A stretch of 48,414 nucleotides of DNA from Deltaproteobacteria bacterium (lineage in GTDB: Bacteria; Myxococcota_A; UBA796; SXON01). The translations under genes were made by a program, and so were the position numbers. Positions 1-8,201 of this stretch are shown here, in pieces (positions within the stretch are counted from its first letter, which is position 1; every line of letters begins with the position of its first letter). The stretch is from positions 1 through 48,414 of the forward strand of contig BJHF01000050.1 in the NCBI GenBank assembly GCA_014191855.1, in the 5' to 3' direction. The notes below the pieces were generated by a model, which saw only the letters and a program-made list of their open reading frames with translations, had not been told where the DNA came from and did no database searches.

Positions 1-404
1 TACTCCCACTCCAAACTATCTACCGCGTGATGAAAGCGCGCCACCAACGCCCCGGCTTCACGGGCGCGCGCTGGGCTGTCCATCTTGTGCACGGTCACGC
101 CCGGCACGAACGTCAATACCCGCCAGGCGGCGCCGTCTGGGGCGACCGCGCAAAGCTCGCCGGCATCCGTACGCACGAGGCGCGGCGTTTCCAGGCCAAG
201 CCGCGCGAGGTGCGCGGTGACCGCCTCGATGTCTTCGTGGACGGTCGGCCCAAAAAGACGGTTCACCCGCTGCACGACGAAGCGCGGCGGGTGCCCGACA
301 AGCCAGGTGTGGTTGATCAGGCCCGCGTCGGCGCAATCGTCCAGCGACGCCGAGCCCAGCCCGCTCCACCAGTCCGCGAGCTTCACGTTCGCGGTCGGCG
401 CCAC
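1..404 (-). CDS. Phosphotransferase of the APH / N-acetylhexosamine kinase-like family (N-terminal part only)
   Basis: The gene runs off the left edge, so only about the first 134 residues are visible. The start is placed at GTG 404-402, with AGGGA about 10 bases upstream and an in-frame TAG just before it. GTG 386-384 is an alternative. The segments INHTWLV, FVVQRVNRLFGPTV and VTAHLARLGL, then RVLTFVPGVTVHK and REAGALVARFHH, match the N-lobe and start of the C-lobe of aminoglycoside-phosphotransferase-fold sugar kinases such as N-acetylhexosamine 1-kinase. The catalytic HGD loop lies outside the window. It starts only a few bases after the membrane gene at 413-958 and is probably cotranscribed with it. 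The substrate is not determined. Confidence 0.75.
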   Translation of the reverse strand, partial: MAPTANVKLADWWSGLGSASLDDCADAGLINHTWLVGHPPRFVVQRVNRLFGPTVHEDIEAVTAHLARLGLETPRLVRTDAGELCAVAPDGAAWRVLTFVPGVTVHKMDSPARAREAGALVARFHHAVDSLEWE

Positions 405-492
405 CGACGCTAATCCCTACTGTCGGTGTTGCCGCGGGACATGCCGACGGCGAGCAGGATGATCGACAGCGCGCCGCTGAGGCAGCAGCAGC
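366..492. repeat. 127-bp direct repeat, copy A
   Basis: This segment matches 1360-1486 at nearly every base, with an offset of 994. It covers the last codons of the membrane gene, the gap, and the first codons of the downstream kinase. Outside these limits the match is confined to coding similarity of the paralogs. Confidence 0.85.
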
Positions 493-958
493 AGGGATTG
501 ACGTAGCCACTAATCCAAGAAACGGCGGCAAGGGGACTCGCCCACTCCGGATACCGACCCATGAACGGGACAAGCACAATCCCTGTGACGAAGTTGAGGA
601 CGAAGAACACCAACGCGAGGCAGCCGAAACAGCCAGCAGCGGTTCCGAGAAATCCCCCGCTCGCCGACGAGCGCGGGCGCGCGGCGCTCACATCCTCCTC
701 GCGCGTGTCCTCCGCCGCGGAGTCGGCCCGCTCCCGCTCAGCCTTCTCATTCTGGCGGTCGATGTGCGACCACGTCTTTGTCCAGTCCCCATACCCGACC
801 TTTCGCCAGGCCTCGGTTTCCGAATCGCCAGCAACGGTCCCGATCTTCTCACCGTCCTCATCGATCACATCCCAGCAGCCATCAACGAACTTCTTCTGGC
901 TCACCATCCGGCCGAGAGCATCCTGCTCGGTCGGTCGAAGCGAGGTGGGCTTGCTCAT
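410..958 (-). CDS. Membrane protein with cytoplasmic N-terminal region and GCFGCLALV / CCCLSGALS motifs
   Basis: 182 residues. Residues 1-100 are hydrophilic and charged (CWDVIDEDGEKIGTV, then an Asp/Glu/Arg-rich stretch). Residues about 105-175 hold two hydrophobic segments flanked by Cys motifs: GCFGCLALVFF first, and CCCCLSGALSIILLAVGM close to the C-terminus. The last 70 residues are paralogous to the 80-residue protein at 1404-1646, so this is that small protein fused to a soluble N-terminal region. The start ATG 958-956 has only a weak ribosome site. No known family was recognised. The cysteine runs at the membrane boundary could bind metal or be lipidated, but that is speculation. Confidence 0.75.
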   Translation of the reverse strand: MSKPTSLRPTEQDALGRMVSQKKFVDGCWDVIDEDGEKIGTVAGDSETEAWRKVGYGDWTKTWSHIDRQNEKAERERADSAAEDTREEDVSAARPRSSASGGFLGTAAGCFGCLALVFFVLNFVTGIVLVPFMGRYPEWASPLAAVSWISGYVNPCCCCLSGALSIILLAVGMSRGNTDSRD

Positions 959-1403
959 TCATCGCCCACTGCGAGGCCGGAAAAGGCAGATAGAATTCGT
1001 CTGTTGAACTCCATACTTTTTGGCTCCATGTTGCATCAAGAATCTACCCCACGCGGAGCGCATCGACCATCGCGGTCCGCCCACAGCACGTAGGAAGCAG
1101 ACCACACTGCGCACACCGCTCCGCATGCTTTTGTCGACGACCGGTACGTGCAACTTACCGAACGTCGAAGTCGGGAAACTTGACATGCCGTTCTCTCCGT
1201 TTCCTTTTTTGCCTGTCGATGCCAATTTGTATCGCGACGACGATCGACCAGCAGGCCTCCGATCGGCGACTACGTTGTCGCAGATCCGACCGCCCTCACC
1301 GCGGGCGACAAAGTTAGCCGCCCTCGTCGGCATCCTGATGCGACGACGCCGTTGCCAAGCCACCACTCCGCGAGCTTCACGTTCGCGGTCGGCGCCACCG
1401 ACG
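959..1403. other. Intergenic region between the two paralogous membrane genes
   Basis: 445 bases with lower GC than the flanks around 1000-1250. Apart from the kinase stub and repeat copy B at its right end, no convincing coding frame or terminator is seen. It should hold the promoter of the 182-residue membrane gene, but no clear -35/-10 pair was found. Confidence 0.5.
1271..1398 (-). pseudogene. Stub of a duplicated kinase start
   Basis: From GTG 1398 the frame reads VAPTANVKLAEWW, matching VAPTANVKLADWW at the start of the kinase at 404. It then becomes unrelated sequence and stops at TAG 1273-1271. About 13 codons are homologous. This is best read as the truncated remains of a second kinase copy after a segmental duplication. 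Confidence 0.6.
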
Positions 1404-1486
1404 CTACTCGATAGCGTCGTTGTTGCCGCGGGACATGCCGACGGCGAACAGGATGATCGAGAGGGCGCCGCTGAGGCAGCAGCAGC
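1360..1486. repeat. 127-bp direct repeat, copy B
   Basis: Second copy of the repeat at 366-492. It overlaps the 3' end of the 80-residue membrane gene and a stub of the kinase start. Confidence 0.85.
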
Positions 1487-1646
1487 TCCCACCCACGCTG
1501 GGCAACGCTCCGAAGATTGAAGTCACCGGGCCCTGCATGTCGCTCGGCACGAACTCAGCAACGAACTGCAGTCCAGAGTAGCCGAGAACGGCGAGAGCCA
1601 GACACACAAGGGCGAGGCAACCGAAACAGCCAGCAGCGATCTTCAT
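1404..1646 (-). CDS. Small Cys-rich two-segment membrane protein, paralog of 410-958
   Basis: 80 residues from ATG 1646, which has GGAGA about 10 bases upstream. It begins MKIAAGCFGCLALV, has a central hydrophobic segment, then GGSCCCLSGALSIILFAVGM and a short polar tail. It aligns with the C-terminal third of the 182-residue protein at 410-958. Both share a Cys-x-x-Cys pair at the start of segment 1, a Cys run at the start of segment 2, and the tail SRGN. No known family was recognised. It probably sits in the inner membrane. It is transcribed divergently from pal. Confidence 0.75.
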   Translation of the reverse strand: MKIAAGCFGCLALVCLALAVLGYSGLQFVAEFVPSDMQGPVTSIFGALPSVGGSCCCLSGALSIILFAVGMSRGNNDAIE

Positions 1647-1749
1647 GGGGAGGTCTCCGAAACGAGAGGGCGGCTGTATACCACATTGCGCAGGGGAAGC
1701 CAGCCGCTTGCACACGGGTTAACGCGGACGCCCCACGAGGAGACCCCGC

Positions 1750-2259
1750 ATGCTCCGTCTTTTGTTCGCCCTCCCCTTGCTCCTGACCGCGTGCCCGAAG
1801 AAGGTCGATGACGTGCCGCCGCCCCCCCCGGTGGTCGACGCTCCGCCCAAGGAGCAGAAGAAGGAGGTGCCGCCGCCGGTGGCGCAGATGGTCGAGAACT
1901 TCTCGAAGGTGTTCTTCGGCTACGACGCTGCAGATCTCAGCAGCGAGGGGAAGGCCGCGCTCGACGCGAACGCCGCGATCATGAGCGAGTACCCCGACAT
2001 TCGGCTGGAGATCCAGGGCCACGCCGACGAGCGCGGCACCACCGAATACAACCTCGCCCTCGGGCAGAAGCGGGCGGACGCCGTGGTTCGGTACCTGCTC
2101 GGTCGCGGCATCGCGACGAGCCGCGTGAAGTCGGTGTCGTACGGCGAGGAGCGCCCGGTAGACGGTCGGTCGGTCGAAACGGCCTACGAGCAGAACCGCC
2201 GCGCCGAATTCGTGGTTTCGTGGAGCGGGGACGCGCCGGTGCGCGGCACCGTGAACTGA
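1750..2259 (+). CDS. pal: Peptidoglycan-associated lipoprotein Pal (OmpA-C domain)
   Basis: 169 residues. The signal peptide ends in the lipobox LLTAC, with Cys15 as the predicted lipidation site. A Pro/Lys-rich linker (20-45) is followed by an OmpA-like domain (50-160) carrying FFGYDAADLSSEGKAALD, IQGHADERGTTEYNLALGQKRA and YGEERPV, the usual Pal features for meso-DAP binding. Pal tethers the outer membrane to peptidoglycan and works with the Tol system. GAGGAGA lies 8 bases before ATG 1750. The tol genes that usually accompany pal are not here; crcB follows within 12 bases. Confidence 0.93.
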   Translation: MLRLLFALPLLLTACPKKVDDVPPPPPVVDAPPKEQKKEVPPPVAQMVENFSKVFFGYDAADLSSEGKAALDANAAIMSEYPDIRLEIQGHADERGTTEYNLALGQKRADAVVRYLLGRGIATSRVKSVSYGEERPVDGRSVETAYEQNRRAEFVVSWSGDAPVRGTVN

Positions 2260-2271
2260 GGCGGTAGCGGG

Positions 2272-2655
2272 GTGCAGCCCCCACCGGTCTACATCGCCGC
2301 GCTGTACGTCGCGAGCGGCGGGGCAGTAGGCTCCGCGGCGCGCTACCTCGTCGGCGTTGCGATGACCTCCGCCGGCCTCGCGTCCTGGAGCGGGACGCTC
2401 GCCGTGAACCTGTGCGGCGCGTTCTTGCTCGGCGCCCTGTTTCAGCGGGCACCGGAGTCGCGGGCCTGGCTGCTGCTCGGCACGGGCGTGCTCGGCGGAT
2501 TCACCACGTTCTCGGCGCTTACCCTGGATGCGATCAAGAACTTTGGGCCGACTCCCGACTGGCGCGGCGCGGTATACGCCTTCGGGAGCGTCGCGCTCGG
2601 GATGGTGGGGTTCGTGTTCGGCGGCGTTTGCGCCCGCGCGTGGGCGCCGGCGTGA
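2272..2655 (+). CDS. crcB: CrcB/Fluc-type fluoride ion channel
   Basis: 127 residues with four predicted membrane segments. Family motifs are present in order: GGAVGSAARY near residue 16, GTLAVNLCGAFLLG near 43, and GVLGGFTTFSAL near 75, the last being the signature around the central Na+ site and pore. Fluc channels are dual-topology dimers that export toxic fluoride. GTG 2272 is the start. Its stop overlaps the next GTG (GTGA), so the downstream secreted protein is translationally coupled, although no functional link is obvious. No fluoride riboswitch was recognised upstream. Confidence 0.92.
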   Translation: MQPPPVYIAALYVASGGAVGSAARYLVGVAMTSAGLASWSGTLAVNLCGAFLLGALFQRAPESRAWLLLGTGVLGGFTTFSALTLDAIKNFGPTPDWRGAVYAFGSVALGMVGFVFGGVCARAWAPA

Positions 2656-3614
2656 ACCGAACGCTCGCGGCAGGCCTCGCTTTGCTGCTGGCGGTTCCCG
2701 GCGGCGCATCCGCCGCTCCGCGCGCCAAACAAGCGGCGTTCGACGTTGACAAGGGCGCCGAGCGCTGGCGCTTCCACTACCGCTTCGTCGATGAGGCCAG
2801 CCGCGTTCAGAGCCTCTACTTTGAGCTGCCGGCGGAGCGCGTGGCACGGGACAACGACGTCCCGCTCCAATTTCCGATGTCTGAAGCGGTCAAGTCTGAG
2901 GTCGCCGCCGTACGGCGCTACGCCGACACCCACCCGGGGCCCAAGATCACCGCGAGCGCCAAGGGCGGCGCCGTCAGCATCAAGGTGTCTGGAAAGAACG
3001 CGGAGAAGATGCGCGGCGCGCTGAAGGGTGCCGCCCAGGCTGCCGACGACGCGCTCGACCTGTTTCTCGCCCGCCACCGCTACACCCGCCTTCGCTCCGG
3101 CGGCATCTCCCCCGACCACGCGCGCCTCGCGGACCAGTACGCCGACGACGTCGCCCCGCTCGCGAGCGCCCTCGCTCACGACGCGCCCGACGCGCGAACC
3201 TACGTCGAGCGGGCGCTCACCTTCGTGCAGTCCATCCCCTACGAGTCTGGAAAAACGGGGAAGGACAAAGGATATCGCCGGCCCCTGAGCGTGCTCGCGC
3301 GCAACAAGGGAGACTGCGACAGCAAGACGACCCTGTTTCTGGCGCTCGTGCGCGCGGAGCACGCCGAGCTCCAGTCCACGGTGGTGTACGTCCCGAACCA
3401 CGCGTTCGCAGGGGTGGCGCTCACCCCCGAGCCCGGGGACCGCAGCTTCGTGCGCGACGAGGTGACCTACGTCGGCATGGAGCCGGTCGGGCCAGCCAAA
3501 CTCCCGGCGGGCCGGGTTTCGGGCAAGGCCGGCTGGCACCTCTTCTGGGGGTCTGCAGAGGCCCGAGCGCTGCGGGTCGGAGCGCCCGCCGAGCGCGCGG
3601 AGACTACGGAGTAA
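2652..3614 (+). CDS. Secreted transglutaminase-like (papain-fold) protein
   Basis: 320 residues from GTG 2652, overlapping the crcB stop. A cleavable signal peptide covers residues 1-22 (LLLAVPGGASA-AP). Residues about 170-270 form a transglutaminase-like core: YVERALTFVQSIPY, then NKGDCDSKTTLFLALVR with the presumed catalytic Cys, and VPNHAFAGV with the presumed His. The family includes proteases and crosslinking enzymes, so the reaction cannot be stated. Its 3' end overlaps by 11 bases with the convergent gene ending at 3604. It is likely periplasmic or surface-located. Confidence 0.75.
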   Translation: MNRTLAAGLALLLAVPGGASAAPRAKQAAFDVDKGAERWRFHYRFVDEASRVQSLYFELPAERVARDNDVPLQFPMSEAVKSEVAAVRRYADTHPGPKITASAKGGAVSIKVSGKNAEKMRGALKGAAQAADDALDLFLARHRYTRLRSGGISPDHARLADQYADDVAPLASALAHDAPDARTYVERALTFVQSIPYESGKTGKDKGYRRPLSVLARNKGDCDSKTTLFLALVRAEHAELQSTVVYVPNHAFAGVALTPEPGDRSFVRDEVTYVGMEPVGPAKLPAGRVSGKAGWHLFWGSAEARALRVGAPAERAETTE

Positions 3615-4023
3615 CCAGCGCCCGGATGGAAGCGGCGGCGCTCAACTCGGCGACCGACCTGGCCTTCTCGCTCACACGGGCGGATGGAGAGGCGAGCGAA
3701 CCGCGAACCAGCGCGAGCGCCATCGGCTCCGGCAGCGTGTCCGCTCGTCCCAGGAGCAACAGCACCTGCCCCGGGCGCGCAGGGTCAAGTGTCCACGCCG
3801 TAAATGCAGCCTGAACCGCGGGATCTTCCGCGAAGCGCTCGGCGAGGCAGTCGGCGGCTCGCATCGGCACGCTGGAGGGGAGGATGTCCGGTGCGGTGAG
3901 CAGCAGCAGCTCGTCGCGCAGGACCGGGGTGGCCTCACCGAGCGCCGCGCACGGCACGGGATCACGGAGCTTCAACAGGTCGAACGCGGGCGCGGCGAAT
4001 GCGTGGGAAAAGAGGAAAAGCAT
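3604..4023 (-). CDS. Small exported protein, possibly HEAT-like
   Basis: 139 residues. ATG 4023 shares a base with the upstream stop (TGATG), so it is translationally coupled to the metalloprotease gene. A short signal peptide (MLFLFSHAFAAPA) precedes an all-helical Ala/Leu/Arg-rich body with helix pairs that resemble HEAT repeats. No family was recognised. It is the last gene of the minus-strand operon that starts with the calpain-like protease at 7346. A role as an accessory or inhibitor of the upstream protease is conceivable but not shown. Confidence 0.6.
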   Translation of the reverse strand: MLFLFSHAFAAPAFDLLKLRDPVPCAALGEATPVLRDELLLLTAPDILPSSVPMRAADCLAERFAEDPAVQAAFTAWTLDPARPGQVLLLLGRADTLPEPMALALVRGSLASPSARVSEKARSVAELSAAASIRALVTP

Positions 4024-5135
4024 CACCGCACCCCCACGTTGTTGAGGATCACGCCGACCTGACCCGTCGAGAGCGCCACCTGCTCCACACAACGCGCGGC
4101 GCACACCGGGTACGGGAACATGAGGTTGTCCGATAGCGCGCTCTCGCAGGAGCTCTCCGAGGAGCACTTCTTGGTGTCGTCGAGCGCATCCCAGTAGGTC
4201 CAGCCGTCTTCGACGGGGTGGTACAACCCGAGGAAGTGGCCCGATTCGTGGGCCATCGTCTCGGCGAAAATCTCGATCTCTTCATCGGAGAACGCCGCGT
4301 CTGGGCCGGCGTGCACCAGCCAGCTCACCGCCACGACGGAGTGCGGCGACGGGAGGATCGGCCCGGGGATGCCGCCGGCCTCTCCGTAAAGGTTGGCGTT
4401 GCCCGCGACATCGTCTCCGACGACGACCACGATGCCCTCCCCGATCGCCGCGTACACGTCGGTGTAGGCGTCGGCGCCCGGCAGGGGCTCGGGCACGCTC
4501 CCATCCATGTCCACCGACACGTAGTCCACGGTGATGTCCACCCCGTATTCGCCGTAGATCTCGATCCAGCGCGCCGCCGCCGCCTCAACGGCGGAGGTGA
4601 CCTCGCGATCCTTCTCCAGCTTCCCCGCGTACGCGATGGTGATCGGGATCGAAGGGGTGCCCCCGCTACATGAGCGTCGGATGACCGTCACCTCCGCAGC
4701 CTGATTCCCCTTGTAGTACCCGTCGTTGTCGAGGGTGGATGCGAACACCGTCCAGTCGCCGGCCGCCAGGGGGCCGTCCTCATCGCGCACCGGCCAGTTC
4801 AGCACCGAAACATCGCTGCTCGCGAAGAACGCGTTCGTGAGGGACTCGTGGCCGGTGGACCAATCCTCCCAGTCAAGCACCGGCGTTCCCTCCCCGTCCA
4901 CCACGCCATCGGTGCTCACCGTGCCCGTGCTCCGGGCGGTCAGGACCATGAACGCATCGTCGTTCCCATCCAGCGCGACGGGGACCGTGACGCGACCATC
5001 CTCGTCGCTCTTCAGCGAGAGCGTTTCGGAGTGGATCTCGCCATCACAGGCCGTTGTTTCGGAGGAGGAGGGCGCGCCGGTGGTGCATGCCAGCAGCGAC
5101 GCGCCGAGTGCCAGAAAGAAGAGGCGGAAGATCAT
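4023..5135 (-). CDS. Lipoprotein zinc metalloprotease of the metzincin type
   Basis: 370 residues. The signal peptide ends in LLAC, with Cys17 as the lipidation site. Residues about 30-155 look like a beta-sandwich domain rich in Asp/Thr. The protease domain (about 160-370) carries HESGHFLGLYH (His296, Glu297, His300, His306), the zinc-binding motif of metzincins. SDNLMFPYP downstream is a likely Met-turn, and several Cys near the end could form disulfides. The closest family cannot be assigned between M10- and M43-like groups. The start overlaps the stop of the beta-helix gene (ATGA). Its active site predicts extracellular or surface protein cleavage. Confidence 0.8.
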   Translation of the reverse strand: MIFRLFFLALGASLLACTTGAPSSSETTACDGEIHSETLSLKSDEDGRVTVPVALDGNDDAFMVLTARSTGTVSTDGVVDGEGTPVLDWEDWSTGHESLTNAFFASSDVSVLNWPVRDEDGPLAAGDWTVFASTLDNDGYYKGNQAAEVTVIRRSCSGGTPSIPITIAYAGKLEKDREVTSAVEAAAARWIEIYGEYGVDITVDYVSVDMDGSVPEPLPGADAYTDVYAAIGEGIVVVVGDDVAGNANLYGEAGGIPGPILPSPHSVVAVSWLVHAGPDAAFSDEEIEIFAETMAHESGHFLGLYHPVEDGWTYWDALDDTKKCSSESSCESALSDNLMFPYPVCAARCVEQVALSTGQVGVILNNVGVR

Positions 5136-5791
5136 CCGTTCTCTACGACAACGCTCGCAGGGAGATTCGGGTCGTTGACGACCCCGCCATCGATCCGCGT
5201 GCCTCGGAGGGTGACGGAGGGCGCCCGGGTGGTCGTGCCGCGCGCCGACAACGCGCCCACGACGTGGCTGCCCACCAGCGTGAGCTCCGCGCCTTCGCTC
5301 ACCACGATGTCGCCACCGAAACGCCCCCCACGGGCCTCGGCCCGGGCCGCCCCGGTGACATGCAGGTCGGTACCCGAACGCGCGTGGTTGTCCCGAAAGT
5401 CGGTATCCAAGAGGGTAAGGGAGCCTCGATGCAGGTAGATTCCCCCTCCGGCCCCGCCGCCCGCGAGGCTGGCTTCGTTCCCCTCCACGACACAGCGATC
5501 GAGAATCACCTCGCTCCACCCGCTCAGCCGCACACCGCCGCCCGCCTCGCCTGCCCCGTTGCGCAGGGTCAGCGTCTCAACGCGCACCACGACGCCATCG
5601 ACCCCCACCGCGATGACTGGACCGCGCCGGCCTGCGTCGAGAATGGCGCCAGGCTCGCCGCGCAGGGTGACGCTCTCCTCCACGGAGAGCGACTCGACGT
5701 GAACGCCGGGGCCAAGGCAGATCACGGCCCCCGCGGAGAGGTGCGGCGCGATCGCCGATCCGGCCGCGACGCGCACGGTGTGTTCCGACAT
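5132..5791 (-). CDS. Right-handed parallel beta-helix (pectate-lyase-fold) protein
   Basis: 219 residues starting at ATG 5791 with GGAG five bases upstream. The sequence is a series of about 22-residue strands rich in Gly, Val and Asn, such as ESVTLRGEPGAILDAG, VETLTLRNGAG, SEVILDRCVVEGNEAS and GSLTLLDTDFRDNHA. These are typical PbH1-type coils. There is no signal peptide and no recognisable polysaccharide-lyase active site, so a binding or structural role is as likely as catalysis. It lies 22 bases after the calpain-like gene and overlaps the metalloprotease start by four bases. Confidence 0.75.
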   Translation of the reverse strand: MSEHTVRVAAGSAIAPHLSAGAVICLGPGVHVESLSVEESVTLRGEPGAILDAGRRGPVIAVGVDGVVVRVETLTLRNGAGEAGGGVRLSGWSEVILDRCVVEGNEASLAGGGAGGGIYLHRGSLTLLDTDFRDNHARSGTDLHVTGAARAEARGGRFGGDIVVSEGAELTLVGSHVVGALSARGTTTRAPSVTLRGTRIDGGVVNDPNLPASVVVENG

Positions 5792-5813
5792 GGACGCTCC
5801 AGGAAGCCGCGGA

Positions 5814-7346
5814 CTAAGACTTGGTCGCGCCCGATGGGGCCTTGTTGACCGAGATATTCGTGAAGTGCTTCAGGAATTCCGCCGGTGTAATCGGCTTGGG
5901 CTGCCACGTTCCCCAGGGATTGTAGAACTGCAGCTCCTTGCCGTTCACGACGCCTTCGAACGCGTAGGCGTGGTTGGCGACCAGCAACTTCTCCGGGTTT
6001 ACGCAGCCCTGGTAGTCGAAGCGGAGCTCCAGGTCCGCCGGCTTGGCGGGGCCCTGGCCGGCGCGGAACTTCATGTCGGCGAGGTTCTTCTTGTAGTCGA
6101 TGCTGCCGGTTTCTACCGCCGACCCACTCAACTTGGAGGATGGATCCCCCTCCCTTCCAGAGTCGGTGACCGTGCCCTTCATCTTCCCGCCTTTGTCGCT
6201 GATCTTCATCGTGCCGGGCACGATGTGGTTCCAGCGGTGGCCATGGGTGACGGTGCCCGAAACCTGGTCCCCGGAGCCGGTGAACGGCGTTTGCACGTCA
6301 GACTTCCGGGAGTGCTCCACGGCCGCGTAAATCGCGCCGCCCTCCTTCTTGGCCTTCTCGAAGTAGGGGATGACTTCCTCCTCTTTCATCGATCGGGGAC
6401 TCTTCTCCGCGCTCTTGCTTCCCGTGATCTCCCCCATGGCCTTCGCGCCGTAGCCGCCGTTGCCCATCGCCTCGTAGCCGCCCTTCCACTTGGCGTACGC
6501 CTTCTCCATGATCGCCGGCCAGAGCTTGCCGCCGGGCTCACCCGCGTACGCCGGGTCGTTGCGGTTGCCCTGCACCGTGGGCAAGTAGGCATCGACCTCG
6601 ATGTACACGGCCTTCGCCTGGCCGCCGTACTGCTCCTCGTAGAAGCGCACCGTGTAGGTTTCTTTGTCCTTGTTGTACTTGATGGCTTCCTTGATGGACT
6701 GCGGGGAGGCGTTGGCCACCGCGGCCATGGAGGCGATGAAGTAGCAGTCCCCGAGGGCGCCCTGCGCCGTGTCCTTCCCCTTCGGATCGACGGGGCTGTG
6801 GTCACCCTTCTGCTTGGCGTAGATGAAGTCGTCCTTCAGGCCAGGCGCCTCGTCGTCCCTGTTCAGGGCCGGCTGGTCGGTGAACACCGAAGCCAACGCC
6901 CATCCCGACTTCTTGTCCTTGCCCTGCCGAACCTCTACCTTCACCCTGTCGCCCTTGACCTCGAGCACCTTGCACGGCGAGCCATCCGGCAACGAGATCT
7001 TCTCCCCGGTGCCATCGGCACTTTGGGTGAGCTCCACGGTGTCCTTGTCGCCGACGAGCGCGCCGAAGGTACCGGAAGACACCTTCGATGGCCGCTGCGG
7101 CCCCACGCCATCGCCGCGCGCCATCGCGGGGCGCTGCTCTTCGTCCCCGCCTAACCAGCTTGATAGCTCATCATTCGAGATGCTGGAAGCGGCCTGCGCC
7201 CCCTCGGTCTGGCCGACGCCCGCGCGGCCAGCGACGGCCGCGTTCCCGAGTCGCGACTGTTTATCGGGGCGAACACCCTGAGCTTCTTCTGCTTCGGGGG
7301 TGGCTTGACGCCCGCGGGTGGGCGGACGGGTGGCGTGTTGGAGCAT
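5814..7346 (-). CDS. Calpain-type cysteine protease (peptidase family C2) with SH3-like domain
   Basis: 510 residues. ATG 7346 has GGGAGA seven bases upstream. Residues 1-85 are disordered and polar. Residues about 95-160 (LTQSADG, VLEVKGDRVKVEV, SGWALASVF) resemble a bacterial SH3-like domain. Residues 165-500 form a calpain core: QGALGDCYFIASMAAVA holds the active-site Cys201, NHAYAFEGV holds His459, and FYNPWG holds Asn476. All three members of the catalytic triad are present. There is no signal peptide, so it acts inside the cell or is released by a non-Sec route. It heads an operon with a beta-helix protein and a lipoprotein protease. Bacterial calpains are uncommon and several act as effectors or toxins; that role here is inference. 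Confidence 0.87.
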   Translation of the reverse strand: MLQHATRPPTRGRQATPEAEEAQGVRPDKQSRLGNAAVAGRAGVGQTEGAQAASSISNDELSSWLGGDEEQRPAMARGDGVGPQRPSKVSSGTFGALVGDKDTVELTQSADGTGEKISLPDGSPCKVLEVKGDRVKVEVRQGKDKKSGWALASVFTDQPALNRDDEAPGLKDDFIYAKQKGDHSPVDPKGKDTAQGALGDCYFIASMAAVANASPQSIKEAIKYNKDKETYTVRFYEEQYGGQAKAVYIEVDAYLPTVQGNRNDPAYAGEPGGKLWPAIMEKAYAKWKGGYEAMGNGGYGAKAMGEITGSKSAEKSPRSMKEEEVIPYFEKAKKEGGAIYAAVEHSRKSDVQTPFTGSGDQVSGTVTHGHRWNHIVPGTMKISDKGGKMKGTVTDSGREGDPSSKLSGSAVETGSIDYKKNLADMKFRAGQGPAKPADLELRFDYQGCVNPEKLLVANHAYAFEGVVNGKELQFYNPWGTWQPKPITPAEFLKHFTNISVNKAPSGATKS

Positions 7347-7484
7347 GCGATCTCCCACTTCAGGGTACCTGACGCGCGCGGATGTTGCCACTGTTGGCCA
7401 CGATCTTCCGAAGGCGAATCGGAGCATCGGGCTCCGGGCCTCATCCCCGGCAGTTCCCGCGCCGATCCCCCAAGCGAGGTCGTG

Positions 7485-8201
7485 ATGCTGCTGCCCTTGC
7501 TCCTCTCCGCTGCGCAGGCCGGCCCCGAAGACCAGATCATGGTCAATAGCTCCGGGAATCGCCTGCATTGGGAGTCCATGCCCATCAACTACGTGGCCGA
7601 TCCCGCGAACAGCGAGGGCCTGGAGGAGGCCGATACGCTCGCCGCCATCGTCGCGGCGGGCGGGGCGTGGACGCTCATCGAGGGAACGGACGTTGAGTTT
7701 CGCTTTCGCGGCGTAGAGCGCGAACTTCACGGCGGGTACGATGACCAGAACGTCGTGTTCTTCACGGATGACTGGGTGGGCCAGGCCGAGCTCCTCGCCG
7801 TGACGAGCACCTGGTCAGATACCTCGGGCCAAATACTGGACTTCGACATGCTGGTGAACACCGCCGACCACGAGTGGAGCCTCACGGGGGAGCCTGAGAA
7901 GTCAGACCTCCAGAATGCGCTCACGCACGAATTCGGGCATGCCCTGGGCATCGACCACGACAAAGCCCAGGAGGAGGCAACCATGTATCCCTCTACAGCC
8001 GCTGGCGAGATCGCCAAACGTGATCTGGCGGACAGCGACGTGGCGGTGCTCGCCTTCATGTACCCCGACGACGCGGACGGAGAGGACGCGGGGGTTTCTG
8101 CCGGCGCCGGCTGCTCAACCAACCCCGGTCTTCCGTTTTTCGCGGCCCTCCCCGCCGCCTTTCTCCTCATCCGCCGCCGCAAGGAGGTCCCGTGCTGCTA
8201 A
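7485..8201 (+). CDS. Secreted matrixin-like zinc metalloprotease with MYXO-CTERM-like tail
   Basis: 238 residues from ATG 7485, with GCGAGG upstream; GTG 7482 is an alternative. A short signal peptide (1-12) is followed by a compact protease domain with HEFGHALGIDH (His148, Glu149, His152, His158) and the Met-turn MYPS at Met167, as in M10 matrixins. The C-terminus has GAGCST, a hydrophobic stretch and RRRK, resembling the MYXO-CTERM surface-sorting tail, although the usual double-Cys form is reduced to one Cys. It is divergent from the calpain operon and overlaps the next gene by 10 bases. Confidence 0.85.
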   Translation: MLLPLLLSAAQAGPEDQIMVNSSGNRLHWESMPINYVADPANSEGLEEADTLAAIVAAGGAWTLIEGTDVEFRFRGVERELHGGYDDQNVVFFTDDWVGQAELLAVTSTWSDTSGQILDFDMLVNTADHEWSLTGEPEKSDLQNALTHEFGHALGIDHDKAQEEATMYPSTAAGEIAKRDLADSDVAVLAFMYPDDADGEDAGVSAGAGCSTNPGLPFFAALPAAFLLIRRRKEVPCC

